Source of the DNA: an uncultured Alphaproteobacteria bacterium
GTDB lineage: Bacteria > Pseudomonadota > Alphaproteobacteria > Thalassobaculales > Thalassobaculaceae
Direction: 5' to 3'
NCBI GenBank assembly: GCA_937776645.1
Contig: CALMRI010000019.1
Span: 17,991 to 81,990, forward strand
DNA: 64,000 nucleotides
Part shown: positions 49,843-59,233 of the stretch, one piece after another
How positions within the stretch are numbered: the first letter of the stretch is position 1
Layout: the number at the start of each line of letters is the position of its first letter
The notes under the pieces: generated by a model
What the model was told of the DNA's origin: nothing
What the model saw: only the letters and a program-made list of their open reading frames with translations
The model's database searches: none
Position numbers and translations under genes: made by a program

Positions 49843-50742
49843 ATGCAAATAGTCGACGCTCATCATCACTTCTGGGATTTGAAACGCAATTACTACCCCT
49901 GGCTGGCTGACCACGAGGAGACCACCTTCTTTCTTGGCGATTATTCCGCCTTGAAACGTAACTACCTCCCCGACGACTACCGATGCGACGCCGAGGGTTT
50001 CGAGGTTGTGGCAACTGTCCATGTCGAGGCCGAGTGGGACCGTCGGCGGCAGGTCGCGGAGACCGAATGGCTACATGCGATCAACGCCACCCATGGCCTG
50101 CCCAACGTCGTCGTCGGCCATGTTTGGCTGGCCGCCGACAATTGCGAAGCGGTGCTGCGCGACCATATGCAATACCCGTTGTTTCGCGGCGTGCGATCGA
50201 AGCCGGTGACGTCGCTCACACCGGACACCATGACACCCGGCGCGCCCGGGACCATCCAGGACCCGGCTTGGCGCAAAGGTCTGGCGGTGCTGGAGACACT
50301 TGGGCTGACCTACGATCTGAGAGTGCCATACTGGCACCTCGATGAGGCCGCCGAGGCGATCAGCCAACACCCAAATTTACCCGTGGTACTGAATCACACC
50401 GGCTTTCCCTGGGATCGCAGCGATGCCGGCGTTGTCGCTTGGAAAAAGGCGATGAAGACGATCGCCGCCTGCCCGAACGTTCAGGTAAAGCTTTCGGAGT
50501 TCGGCCTAAAAGACGCGCCCTGGACCATCGAGGGTAATCGCGGTGTGGTATTGGACGCGGTTGAAATCTTTGACGTCAAGCGTTGCATGTGGGCCTCGAA
50601 CTTCCCAGTGGCGGGATTGCGGATAGGCTACCGGGCCCAGCTGGAGGGCATGCTGGAGATTCTGAAAGACCTATCCCCGGACGAGCTTGACCAGATATTT
50701 CGACGCAACGCAGCGACGTTCTACGGCATCAATGTGGATTAA
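49843..50742 (+). CDS. Amidohydrolase (COG3618-like TIM-barrel hydrolase)
   Basis: The 299-residue TIM-barrel hydrolase begins IVDAHHHFWD (metal site His residues, 3-12). It then has VATVHVEAEWD, FRGVRSKP, VVLNHTGFPWDRS with another active-site His, VQVKLSEFG, and CMWASNFPV near the C-terminus, where an Asn replaces the more common Asp. The group contains L-rhamnono-1,4-lactonases and similar lactone hydrolases. It follows the EamA gene by 33 nt and is probably co-transcribed. Confidence 0.87.
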   Translation: MQIVDAHHHFWDLKRNYYPWLADHEETTFFLGDYSALKRNYLPDDYRCDAEGFEVVATVHVEAEWDRRRQVAETEWLHAINATHGLPNVVVGHVWLAADNCEAVLRDHMQYPLFRGVRSKPVTSLTPDTMTPGAPGTIQDPAWRKGLAVLETLGLTYDLRVPYWHLDEAAEAISQHPNLPVVLNHTGFPWDRSDAGVVAWKKAMKTIAACPNVQVKLSEFGLKDAPWTIEGNRGVVLDAVEIFDVKRCMWASNFPVAGLRIGYRAQLEGMLEILKDLSPDELDQIFRRNAATFYGINVD

Positions 50743-51095
50743 TTTTTAGCTCTGACCAGGGTGAAACTCCTCATGCCAGCCGTCCTTCCGGACTAGGACT
50801 GAACCTGCAGTCGCGGCGAGATCATGAGCGTCCATTTTTCGATGAACCTCCGATCTTAGAAAGTGCAAACTGGTGGTCACTCGGCCATCGTGCATGTACG
50901 CACTAAGGACTTCCCCGTGTTGGCGTCAACTCACGGCAAAAGAGGTGCGGGGGCAACAAGCTCTGACCAAGCGTTTGGGTACCGCGATGCTGCGTATTTC
51001 TGCTTCAGCCATCCGCGGTGTAAAGATGGCTCCATGGAGGCGGGAATTCATAATAACCAACGCCTTGCACAGTCTGACACCGCATCCGGACCCGG
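50743..51095. other. 353-bp gap without a recognised gene
   Basis: Short frames on both strands (for example VRTKDFPVLASTHGKRG on the plus strand) resemble no family I know. No terminator with a T-run was found after the amidohydrolase gene, and no promoter can be assigned. Confidence 0.4.
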
Positions 51096-51524
51096 TCATC
51101 CTACAACGAACTCGACCACGCCAAGCACGACGGCATAACGGGCTGTCTTTCCCAGCGTCACCAGGACTAGGAAGGGCAGGAAATTCACCCGCAACACTCC
51201 CGCGGCCAAAGTCAGCGGATCGCCAACTAGCGGAAGCCAGGCGAACAATAGAGACCAGACGCCAAATCGCCGAAACCATGCCGAGGCCCGGTCCAAAGAC
51301 GCCGGCGTGGCCGGAAACCAGCGGTGTTCCCGCCACCGCCAAAGAAGCCGGCCAAGCAACCAATTGACTACCGAACCGAGGGTGTTCCCGACGCTGGCAA
51401 CACCGAGCAATAGCAACACATTGGCCTCGGCACTCGTCGAGGCTCCGGCGAGCACCGCCTCGGAAGCCGCCGGCAACAACGTCGCGGCGAGAAATGCCGA
51501 CGCGAAGACAGCGAGATAGTCCAT
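51096..51524 (-). CDS. YqaA/DedA-like VTT-domain membrane protein
   Basis: The 142-residue protein begins MDYLAVFASAFLAATLLP and has four predicted membrane segments. SVGNTLGSVVNWLLGR and the Pro/Gly-rich FAWLPLVGDPLTLAAG are characteristic of the SNARE-associated/VTT family (YqaA branch), which is small relative to DedA. Members are linked to membrane homeostasis. The frame is open to 51641, but the Met at 51524 has AGGTG about 10 nt upstream. Confidence 0.87.
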   Translation of the reverse strand: MDYLAVFASAFLAATLLPAASEAVLAGASTSAEANVLLLLGVASVGNTLGSVVNWLLGRLLWRWREHRWFPATPASLDRASAWFRRFGVWSLLFAWLPLVGDPLTLAAGVLRVNFLPFLVLVTLGKTARYAVVLGVVEFVVG

Positions 51525-51741
51525 AGCAGGAATCACCTGTGATTTTCCGGCAGACGCCGCGGATGGCTTGAGAGAAGCCCCCCACTTGAGAGGAGAAGGA
51601 TGATCGTTACACTTGCCGCATAGACGGTCCATCGAGATCACCCGATCTCGCGTGGGTCAGTCCTGGCGCGCCCATCCCACGTTGCGCCGCTTCTCGTGTA
51701 AGCCTATCCTTCAATTAAAGCCACCACCCTGGGGCAACGCC

Positions 51742-53796
51742 ATGCCGTTCGATCTGCATCATTCCGTTTGTCCTCATGACTGCCCAAGCACCTGCTCGCT
51801 TGAGGTCGAACGCCTGGATGACCGAACCATCGGTCGGGTTCGTGGCGCCGCAAGCAACAATTACACCGCCGGCGTGATCTGCGCCAAGGTCGCGCGCTAT
51901 GCCGAGCGGGTGCACCATCCGGACCGGTTGTTGAAGCCGCTGATCCGCACCGGAGCCAAAGGCGAGGGCAAGTTCGCCGAGACTTCTTGGGACGAAGCCT
52001 TGGGCCGAGTTGCCGACGCCTTCAAGACCAAGGCGGCCGAGCATGGCTCCGAGACCGTGTGGCCTTATTATTTCGCCGGCACTATGGGCATTGTTCAACG
52101 TGACGGCATTCACCGGCTGCGCAACGTGATGCGCTACTCCCGCCAGGCCGCCAACATCTGTACCGATCTGGTGCACAATGGCTGGGCCGCCGGCGCTGGC
52201 GGCCCCATGGGCCCGGACCCGCGCGAAATGGCCGAGTCCGATCTGATTATCATGTGGGGCGGTAACCCAGTCTCCACCCAGGTCAACATCATGACCCACG
52301 TGACCAAGGCCCGTAAGTCTCGCGGGGCGCATTTCGTCGTCGTCGACGCCTATCGCAGCCCAACGGCCGAAGCAGCGGACGAATTGGTTCTCGTGCAGCC
52401 TGGAACCGACGGTGCGGTCGCCAGTGCGATCATGCATGTTCTGTTCCGCGACGGACTTGCCGACCGCGCCTACATGGAGCAATTCACCGACGACTGGCGC
52501 GCTCTGGAAGAGCATCTCAAGACCAAAACGCCGGCTTGGGCCGCGTCGATCAGTGGCGTTCCGGCAAGCCAAATCGAGACACTGGCGAAGCGGATCGGCG
52601 CCACCGACCGCACCTATATCCGAATTGGCTTTGGTTTCTCGCGCTCACGCAATGGACCGAGCCAAGTGCATGCGGTCGCCTCGATCGCGGCGGTCGGCGG
52701 CAAATATCGTCATCGCGGTGGCGGCGCCTTCTGGTCCAACCGCATCGTCTACAAGTGGAACAAGGCCGTGGTCGAGGGAACCGACGCCATCGACCCGTCG
52801 ATCCGGATACTGGACATGTCGCGCATCGGTCCGGTTTTGACCTATGAGGATGAGACCGTTCGCAAGGGCCCGCCGGTCACCGCGATGCTGGTCCAGAACA
52901 CCAACCCCGCGGCCGTCGCACCGGACACGCACCGGGTGCTGCGAGGATTGCGCCGTGAAGATCTGTTCCTTTGCGTGCACGAGCAATTCATGACCGAAAC
53001 CGCTCAACACGCCGATGTGGTGCTTCCGGCGACCACTTTCCTAGAGCATGACGACCTGTATCAAGCCGGCGGGCAAATGCACATCCAGGTTCACCGGGCC
53101 ATCATCGAGGCGGCAGGCGAAACTCGCTCCAATCATTGGGTCAACAGCCAGCTCGCCAAACGCCTAGGGGCGGCGCATCCAGGTTTCGAGATGACCGCCT
53201 GGGAGTTGGTCGACCGCACGTTGCGCGATTCCGGCTGGCCCGGCGCCGAGGAAATGCTGGTGAAGAAATGGCACGATGTGCAGCCCAGCTTCGAGGACGC
53301 GCATTTTCAAAATGGCTTCCCTACACCGAGCGGGCGGTTTCGATTTCGTGCAGATTGGTCGGCAATGGGGCCCCTCGGCCATCTGCTGCCGGCGTTGCCG
53401 GACCATTGCCGAACCATTGACGAGGCGACCGACGAACGTCCGTTCCGGATGATCACCTCGCCGGCCCGTAATTTTCTAAATACCAGTTTCACCGAGACCC
53501 CAACCAGTCAGAAGCGGGAGGGCCGGCCCACCGTCATGCTGCACTCCACAGCTGCCGCCGAATTGGGCATCGCCGGGGACGACCGGGTCCGGCTGGGTAA
53601 TGATCAAGGGAGCGTGGTTTTGCATGCCACGCTGTTCGATGGGGTCCAGCCGAATGTCATCGTCGTGGAAAGCGTGTGGCCGAACGCGGCGTTCGAAGAG
53701 GGTATCGGCATCAACGCCCTAGTCAGCGCCGATCCCGGCCCGCCGAATGGCGGCGCTGTGTTTCATGACACCGCTGTTTGGGTTCGCAAGGCCTAA
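51742..53796 (+). CDS. Molybdopterin-dependent oxidoreductase (DMSO-reductase family)
   Basis: The 684-residue protein has an N-terminal 4Fe-4S site CPHDCPSTCSLEVE plus the downstream GVICAKVARYAERV (the fourth ligand Cys). The molybdenum cofactor-binding domains follow: MWGGNPVSTQVNIM and QNTNPAAVAPDTH, then the C-terminal molydopterin domain with SPARNFLNTSFTE. No Tat signal is seen, so it is cytoplasmic, as in the formate dehydrogenase/biotin sulfoxide-like branch. The Met at 51742 has TGGGG upstream; the frame runs to 51613. Confidence 0.9.
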   Translation: MPFDLHHSVCPHDCPSTCSLEVERLDDRTIGRVRGAASNNYTAGVICAKVARYAERVHHPDRLLKPLIRTGAKGEGKFAETSWDEALGRVADAFKTKAAEHGSETVWPYYFAGTMGIVQRDGIHRLRNVMRYSRQAANICTDLVHNGWAAGAGGPMGPDPREMAESDLIIMWGGNPVSTQVNIMTHVTKARKSRGAHFVVVDAYRSPTAEAADELVLVQPGTDGAVASAIMHVLFRDGLADRAYMEQFTDDWRALEEHLKTKTPAWAASISGVPASQIETLAKRIGATDRTYIRIGFGFSRSRNGPSQVHAVASIAAVGGKYRHRGGGAFWSNRIVYKWNKAVVEGTDAIDPSIRILDMSRIGPVLTYEDETVRKGPPVTAMLVQNTNPAAVAPDTHRVLRGLRREDLFLCVHEQFMTETAQHADVVLPATTFLEHDDLYQAGGQMHIQVHRAIIEAAGETRSNHWVNSQLAKRLGAAHPGFEMTAWELVDRTLRDSGWPGAEEMLVKKWHDVQPSFEDAHFQNGFPTPSGRFRFRADWSAMGPLGHLLPALPDHCRTIDEATDERPFRMITSPARNFLNTSFTETPTSQKREGRPTVMLHSTAAAELGIAGDDRVRLGNDQGSVVLHATLFDGVQPNVIVVESVWPNAAFEEGIGINALVSADPGPPNGGAVFHDTAVWVRKA

Positions 53797-53875
53797 GGCC
53801 GCCGTGCAGGCTTTACCCACCCCGGCAAGCCGTCTAAGTAAAAGGCTCCTGCATCCACCCCTTGGAGCATAAAAT

Positions 53876-54808
53876 TTGAGTCCGTCCGACGCCTCGTCCA
53901 CCGTCCAAGCCAGGCCCGGCGAAGCAACGCCCGGTAAGACCGCCGGTGACCGGGATGCGCTGCCAGCGACAGTGATCGTCTTCGGCAACGAGAAAGGCGG
54001 TTCCGGTAAGTCAACCACGGCTATGCACGTCATCGTTGGCCTGTTGCGACTTGGCTTCAAAGTAGGGTCACTCGACATTGACAGCCGGCAATGGACCTTG
54101 ACGCGCTACCTCTCAAATCGGGCCCAGACAGTCAAACGCGAGGCTTTGAGGCTGCCGATGCCGCAGCACGTGTCCCTGTCCCGCAGCGACCGTCCCATGC
54201 GCGACGAAGCCGAGGTGGAAGACAAGGCGCGCCTGGAGGCCGTACTCACCAAGCTGCGCGCACAGGTCGACTATATTGTCGTGGATTGTCCGGGCACCGA
54301 CACCTATCTAGGCAGGCTCGCCACCTCCTACGCTGACAAGCTAGTCACGCCGATCAATGACAGCTTCATCGACCTCGATCTTCTGGCCAATGTCGACGGG
54401 AGCACCGTCATGGTGCAACACCCAAGCGTCTATTCCGAGATGGTGTGGGAGCAACGCAAGATTCGTGCAAGACGCGATGGCGGGACCATCGACTGGATCG
54501 TGCTCCGCAACCGGCTATCCAGCATCAACGCACGCAACAAGATCAACATGGCACGGGTTATGGAGGATTTGTCTAAACGGATCGGTTTCAGGATCGCCCC
54601 TGGCTTTTCCGAGCGGGTGATCTTTCGAGAGCTGTTCCTGCGCGGCCTGACGATGTTGGACACCTTCGAGATCGGCGATTTCGGTAAACCGAAGCTCAGC
54701 CACATCGCCGCCCGTCAGGAGGTCCGGGGGCTGATCAATGCTTTACAACTACCCAGCCGCCAGGCGGCCAGTGGCGCCGAGGGCGACAGCATGGGCGTAG
54801 CCCAGTAA
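53876..54808 (+). CDS. mipZ: Division-plane positioning ATPase MipZ
   Basis: The 310-residue ParA/MinD-type ATPase has the deviant Walker A FGNEKGGSGKSTTAM (about 36-50) with the signature Lys40, then the strand DYIVVDCPGTDTYLG (Walker B region) and the MipZ-specific NRLSSINARNKINM and MRDEAEVEDKARLEA segments. MipZ forms a polar gradient that blocks FtsZ assembly away from midcell and is specific to alphaproteobacteria. It starts at a TTG with GGAG 9-10 nt upstream. Confidence 0.92.
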   Translation: MSPSDASSTVQARPGEATPGKTAGDRDALPATVIVFGNEKGGSGKSTTAMHVIVGLLRLGFKVGSLDIDSRQWTLTRYLSNRAQTVKREALRLPMPQHVSLSRSDRPMRDEAEVEDKARLEAVLTKLRAQVDYIVVDCPGTDTYLGRLATSYADKLVTPINDSFIDLDLLANVDGSTVMVQHPSVYSEMVWEQRKIRARRDGGTIDWIVLRNRLSSINARNKINMARVMEDLSKRIGFRIAPGFSERVIFRELFLRGLTMLDTFEIGDFGKPKLSHIAARQEVRGLINALQLPSRQAASGAEGDSMGVAQ

Positions 54809-54823
54809 GAGCTGGGTTAAACG

Positions 54824-55244
54824 TCAATCGGTCCCCGGAACCGTGTCGGCGATTGCCGCCAGGGCATCACCGGCCAACTCGAAATTGGCGGCGGCGGATC
54901 GGCGCCCATTGATGCGGTCGTAAAATTCCAACGCTTCAACATTGCCGGGCTGGCACTGCCAGATGATCCAGAGGCCCCCGCGTTCCAGACAAATCCGCGA
55001 GAGCGCGCCGACCAATCTCGCCCGCGCCAAGCCCGGCGTACCGACGCCGACATGGAACGAATCACAAAACAACGCATAGCCTATAACCTGACCCTGGTCT
55101 TCGACCAGCGATCAGGTCAAACCGTCGTTCCGCGCCGAAGCCATAGCGACGGAAGGAATCGGCGTCAAAAGGCGGCGGCGATTCTCCTTCATGGGCCGAT
55201 AACGCCGCAGCCATCTCAGCAACCCGCTGGCCATCCGACGGCAC
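54824..55244 (-). pseudogene. Broken GNAT acetyltransferase gene
   Basis: Reading from GTG 55244, MPSDGQRVAEMAAALSAHEG and FRRYGFGAERRFDL match the N-terminus of a GNAT enzyme. The frame then stops at 55062. Skipping one base near 55115 gives VEDQGQVIGYALFCDSFHVG, continuing to LSRICLERGGLWI, WQCQPGNVEALEFYDRI and then a stop at 54824. The acetyl-CoA loop segment between GTPGL and ARARLVG is about 15 residues shorter than usual. A single base insertion plus an internal deletion is the simplest account. Confidence 0.65.
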
Positions 55245-55374
55245 TGCTGGTGAATTTTACAACCGCTCATCGACCCCTCGCCCGTTCACCATTCGCCTCG
55301 ATCAAGATGATCTCTGGATTTCAGGCTATTTAAACCAACATAATAGGGGGGAAACCAACCGGACGGACACCGTG

Positions 55375-56163
55375 ATGGCCGGCAAACAAAAGGATTTGCG
55401 GGAAACTGAGGCGAACGCGCCGTTAAAACCGCGTCCCGCTTCCGCACAATCCGAGATCGACGCTTTCGTCGGACAATCCAAAAAGTCTCCGACAAGCGAG
55501 ATCGACGCCTTCCTGGGCAAGGTCCGGCAAATGCCGCCACCGGTCGGCGTCGGGAAGCGTGGTCGGCTGATCTTCGCCATGGACGCCACCGCCAGCCGCG
55601 AGCCCAGTTGGGATAGAGCCTGCCACCTTCAGGGTGAGATGTTTCAGGAAACCTCCGAGCTTGGCGGCCTGGAGATTCAACTTGCCTATTATCGAGGCTT
55701 CGGGGAGTTTCGCGCGACCAAATGGATGACGGATTCAACCAAATTACTGCATGAGATGACCCGCGTGCATTGCCTTGGCGGCCAAACCCAGATCGAACGG
55801 CTGTTGCGCCATGCCGTCACGGAAACCCGCAAAGAGCAAACCCAAGCCTTGATCTTCGTCGGCGATTCCTTTGAGGAGGATATCGACAAAGTCTGCCACG
55901 CGGCCGGCGAACTGGGCATGCTAGGGGTGCCGGTGTTCTGCTTTCATGAAGGGGGAGACCCGATCGCTAGGCGTGGACTTGAGCAGGTTGCGCACCTCAC
56001 CAAGGGCGCGTATTGCCCGTTCGACGCCTCCAGCGCCCGCCAGCTTCGTGAACTGCTGGCGGCGGTCGCGGTCTATGCCGCCGGCGGGCGTCGGGCCTTG
56101 GAAAATTACTCCAAGCGCAAGGGCGGCGAAGCTCTGCGGCTAACTCACCAGATGCGGAGTTGA
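55375..56163 (+). CDS. VWA-domain protein with repeated N-terminal motif
   Basis: The 262-residue protein has a disordered, charged N-terminus in which SEIDAF and a following Gly occur twice (about residues 27-32 and 42-47), then a von Willebrand A-like domain from LIFAMDATASREPSWD (the DxTxS metal site, about residues 65-80). The site is partly kept, with LGGQTQIERLL as the Thr position and FVGDSFEED further on. GTG at 55372 is an alternative start. It lies 10 nt before a J-domain membrane protein, which suggests a joint protein-quality or complex-assembly role. The partners are not known. Confidence 0.8.
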   Translation: MAGKQKDLRETEANAPLKPRPASAQSEIDAFVGQSKKSPTSEIDAFLGKVRQMPPPVGVGKRGRLIFAMDATASREPSWDRACHLQGEMFQETSELGGLEIQLAYYRGFGEFRATKWMTDSTKLLHEMTRVHCLGGQTQIERLLRHAVTETRKEQTQALIFVGDSFEEDIDKVCHAAGELGMLGVPVFCFHEGGDPIARRGLEQVAHLTKGAYCPFDASSARQLRELLAAVAVYAAGGRRALENYSKRKGGEALRLTHQMRS

Positions 56164-56173
56164 ACACCTGCCC

Positions 56174-56897
56174 ATGCTGCATCTTCTCGTCCTCGGCGTG
56201 TGTCTAGCCATCGGTATCGGCTTAGCCGGTTACTGGTTGTTGAACACTGAGCCGACAAAACTACGCTTTGTCCTCAAATGGACCCTGATCATCGTCATCG
56301 CCCTGGGGGTCATCGCCCTGGTGGCGAAGGGGAACCCCACTTATCTATGGTCCGCAGGATTGTTCCTGCTGCCGGCACTGATGCGCTGGCGCCGGATCGT
56401 CCGACACTTTCGCAATGCCGCCAAGACCGCTGCTGGGCCGAGCCCCGGGCAAACCTCAACGGTACACTCGGCTTTCCTGGATATGGTCCTGGACCACGAC
56501 ACCGGCGCCATGTCCGGTACGGTCACCAATGGCCAGCACGCCGGCCAGCAGCTGGAGGAGATGAGCCTGGAGGCATTGCTCGACCTGTTGAGACGAATGC
56601 CAGTCGGATCCCCAATCCATACAACTGCTGGAGAGCTTCATCGACCGGGCCCATGGTGACGATTGGCGATTCTCCGAAGCCGGCCCGGCCGGACGTTCCG
56701 GCGGAGCCATGCCGGGCGGCACGATGAGCCGGGCCCAGGCGCTGGAAATTCTCGGCCTCGATGCAAGCGCAGACGAGAGAAGCATTCGCGAGGCCCATCG
56801 CCGGCTGATATTGGCGAACCATCCCGACCGTGGCGGCTCGACCTTCCTGGCCGCCCAAATCAATCAAGCCAAAGAGGTACTTCTCAGCACACCCTAA
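56174..56897 (+). pseudogene. J-domain membrane protein, split by a frameshift
   Basis: The first part (56174 to about 56595) encodes two hydrophobic helices (LVLGVCLAIGIGLAGYWLL and LIIVIALGVIALVAKG) and the linker LDHDTGAMSGTVTNGQHAG. The original frame stops at 56657. Removing one base near 56596-56597 gives CQSDPQSIQLLESFIDRAHG, which leads into MSRAQALEILGLDASADER and the J-domain HPDRGGS to the stop at 56895-56897. The two halves are one gene of the DjlA/TIM14-like J-domain type, a DnaK co-chaperone anchored in the membrane. The break may be a sequencing error. Confidence 0.75.
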
Positions 56898-57020
56898 TGG
56901 CTGGCTTGGCTTCAACGCTCGGATATGGCATTACCCGGCTCGGTGGCCCTGGATGCCTAACCGTGATTTGCCGCGACCCTGGCCTTCACTTTGGCGATAC
57001 CGACCACGCCTGGAGTTTAC

Positions 57021-57891
57021 ATGCCCGTTCCCATACGCAAGGCAATCTTCCCCGTCGGAGGCCTTGGCACCCGGTTCCTTCCAGCGACGAAGTCGATGCC
57101 CAAGGAAATGCTGCCGGTTGTCGACAAGCCACTGATCCAGTACGCGGTCGAGGAAGCGCGCGAGGCCGGCATTGAGGAATTTATCTTCGTCACCGGCCGC
57201 GGCAAGACCGCGATCGAGGATCACTTCGATCATGCCTATGAATTGCAGACGATGTTGGAATCACGCCACCGCGATGAAGCCCTGGCGATGGTCAAGGCAA
57301 CGATCCCGGGACCGGGTCAAATCGCCTATACCCGGCAGTTGGAACCCCTGGGCCTTGGCCACGCGGTCTGGTGCGCCCGAAATTTCGTCGGCATGGAACC
57401 GGTCGCTGTCCTGCTCGCCGATGACTTGATTCTTGGTAAAACCGGCTGCCTCAAGGAAATGATCGAAGCCTATAACGACGTCGGCGGGAATATGGTCGCG
57501 GTGATGGAAGTGCCGGACGAGGACATATCCTCCTACGGCGTGATCGCCCCCGGCGACCGTTCAGGGCCGTTTGATCGAAGTTCGCGGCCTAGTGGAAAAG
57601 CCACCGGCGGCGGAAGCCCCCTCGAACCTGGCGGTCGTCGGTCGGTATATCCTTCAACCCAGCGTGTTCGAGGACCTCGGTCGCTTCGAGCGCGGCGCCG
57701 GTGGCGAAATCCAATTAACCGACTCGCTTGCTCGCCAGCTTGGATCAGGACCTTTCAATGGTTTCCGGTTCGCCGGCCGGCGGTTCGATTGCGGCAGCAA
57801 GGTCGGCTTCCTGGAAGCCAATATTGCCTACGCACTCGATCGTGACGACATGCGGGACGACGTCTCGCGTATTCTCAAATCCTTCTGCTGA
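57021..57891 (+). pseudogene. galU: UTP-glucose-1-phosphate uridylyltransferase, split by a frameshift
   Basis: The product starts [20 protein letters not shown], with the UTP-binding [19 protein letters not shown] (15-33), [12 protein letters not shown] and VLLADDLI. After VIAPGDRSG (about 57570) the frame is wrong. Dropping one C near 57568 restores [27 protein letters not shown] and [14 protein letters not shown] to the stop at 57889-57891. The gene supplies UDP-glucose for the following ugd and pgm genes, so it is expected to be intact in the living cell. The ribosome site GGAG is 5-6 nt before the ATG. A sequencing or assembly error is likely. Confidence 0.85.
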
Positions 57892-57904
57892 ACAGGATCG
57901 CCCT

Positions 57905-59233
57905 ATGCGAATCGCGATGATAGGGACCGGGTATGTCGGATTGGTGACTGGCGCCTGTTTTTCTGAGTTTGGCGTCGATGTCATCTGCGTCGACAGGGAC
58001 GTGTCGAAGATCGACAGGCTCAAGCGGGGCGACGTACCGATTTTCGAGCCCGGATTGGAAGACCTAGTCGCCAGCAATGTCAAGGCCGGCCGCCTGACCT
58101 TTACCACGGATTTAAAAAGGGCCGTCACCGGCGCCGATGCGGTGTTCATCGCCGTCGGTACGCCCAGTCGTCGCGGCGACGGGCACGCGGATTTGAGTTA
58201 CGTCCACGCCGCCGCCGAGGAAATCGCCGAAGCGATCACCGGATATACGGTGGTCGTCACGAAATCGACGGTACCGGTTGGTACCGGGCGCGAAGTCGAG
58301 GCGATCATCCGCCGGGTTCGCCCGGACGCCGAATTCGATGTCTGCTCAAACCCCGAATTCCTGCGCGAGGGTGCGGCAATCAACGACTTCATGCGGCCTG
58401 ACCGGGTGGTTATCGGCGCCGACAGCGATCAAGCACGCCAAGTCATGCGGGCGCTATACCGACCGTTGTTCCTGATCGAAACGCCGATTGTCTTCACCTC
58501 ACTGGAAACCAGTGAGCTGACCAAATACGCCGCCAATACCTTTCTGGCGACGAAGATCACCTTCATCAACGAGATCGCCGATCTCTGCGAGAAGGTCGGC
58601 GCCGACGTCCATGACGTCGCCAAGGGGATTGGCCTCGATGGCCGGATCGGCAGCAAGTTTCTGCACCCTGGACCTGGTTATGGCGGGTCGTGCTTTCCCA
58701 AGGATACCCTGGCCCTGGTCCGCACGGCTCAGGAAGTCGGCGCGCCGTTGCGTATCGTTGAGACGGTGGTCGACATAAACAACCGGCGCAAAAAAAGCAT
58801 GGCGGCGAAGATCATCAATGCCTGCGGCGGTGACGTGACCGGTAAGACGATCGCCGTTCTCGGCGTGACCTTCAAGCCGAACACCGACGACATGCGCGAC
58901 TCTCCTAGCCTGGACATCATTCCGGCGCTGCAGGCCGCCGGCGCAGCCGTCAGGGCCTATGATCCCGAAGGCATGGAAGAGGCGCGACAGCTCCTGCCGG
59001 ACGTCGCGTGGTGCGAGAACGCTTATGCGACCATGGAGGGAGCCGACGCCGTCGCGCTGCTCACCGAGTGGAACGAATTTCGCGGGCTCGATCTCGCGCG
59101 GGTTAAAGCGCTGCTGCGTAAGCCGGTCATGGTCGATCTGCGCAATGTCTACAATCCCGAGGAAATGGTCGCCGCTGGCTTTTCTTATAGTTGCGTCGGC
59201 CGCAGCGCCGTCGGCATGGAGATCTCGGCATGA
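57905..59233 (+). CDS. ugd: UDP-glucose 6-dehydrogenase
   Basis: The 442-residue enzyme oxidises UDP-glucose to UDP-glucuronate with NAD. The N-terminal Rossmann loop is MIGTGYVGLVTGACFSEFG (5-23), FIAVGTP and VTKSTVPVGTG follow, and then the catalytic Cys in GPGYGGSCFPKDT (about 263). The C-terminal domain has VLGVTFKPNTDDMRDSPS. The Met at 57905 follows galU by 13 nt. The frame is open upstream, but only through galU. It feeds capsule or polysaccharide synthesis. Confidence 0.95.
   Translation: MRIAMIGTGYVGLVTGACFSEFGVDVICVDRDVSKIDRLKRGDVPIFEPGLEDLVASNVKAGRLTFTTDLKRAVTGADAVFIAVGTPSRRGDGHADLSYVHAAAEEIAEAITGYTVVVTKSTVPVGTGREVEAIIRRVRPDAEFDVCSNPEFLREGAAINDFMRPDRVVIGADSDQARQVMRALYRPLFLIETPIVFTSLETSELTKYAANTFLATKITFINEIADLCEKVGADVHDVAKGIGLDGRIGSKFLHPGPGYGGSCFPKDTLALVRTAQEVGAPLRIVETVVDINNRRKKSMAAKIINACGGDVTGKTIAVLGVTFKPNTDDMRDSPSLDIIPALQAAGAAVRAYDPEGMEEARQLLPDVAWCENAYATMEGADAVALLTEWNEFRGLDLARVKALLRKPVMVDLRNVYNPEEMVAAGFSYSCVGRSAVGMEISA

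Noticed and set aside
50863..51367. Short plus-strand frames in the 50.7-51.4 kb gap
   Set aside because: They show no family resemblance and partly run antisense to the VTT-domain gene.
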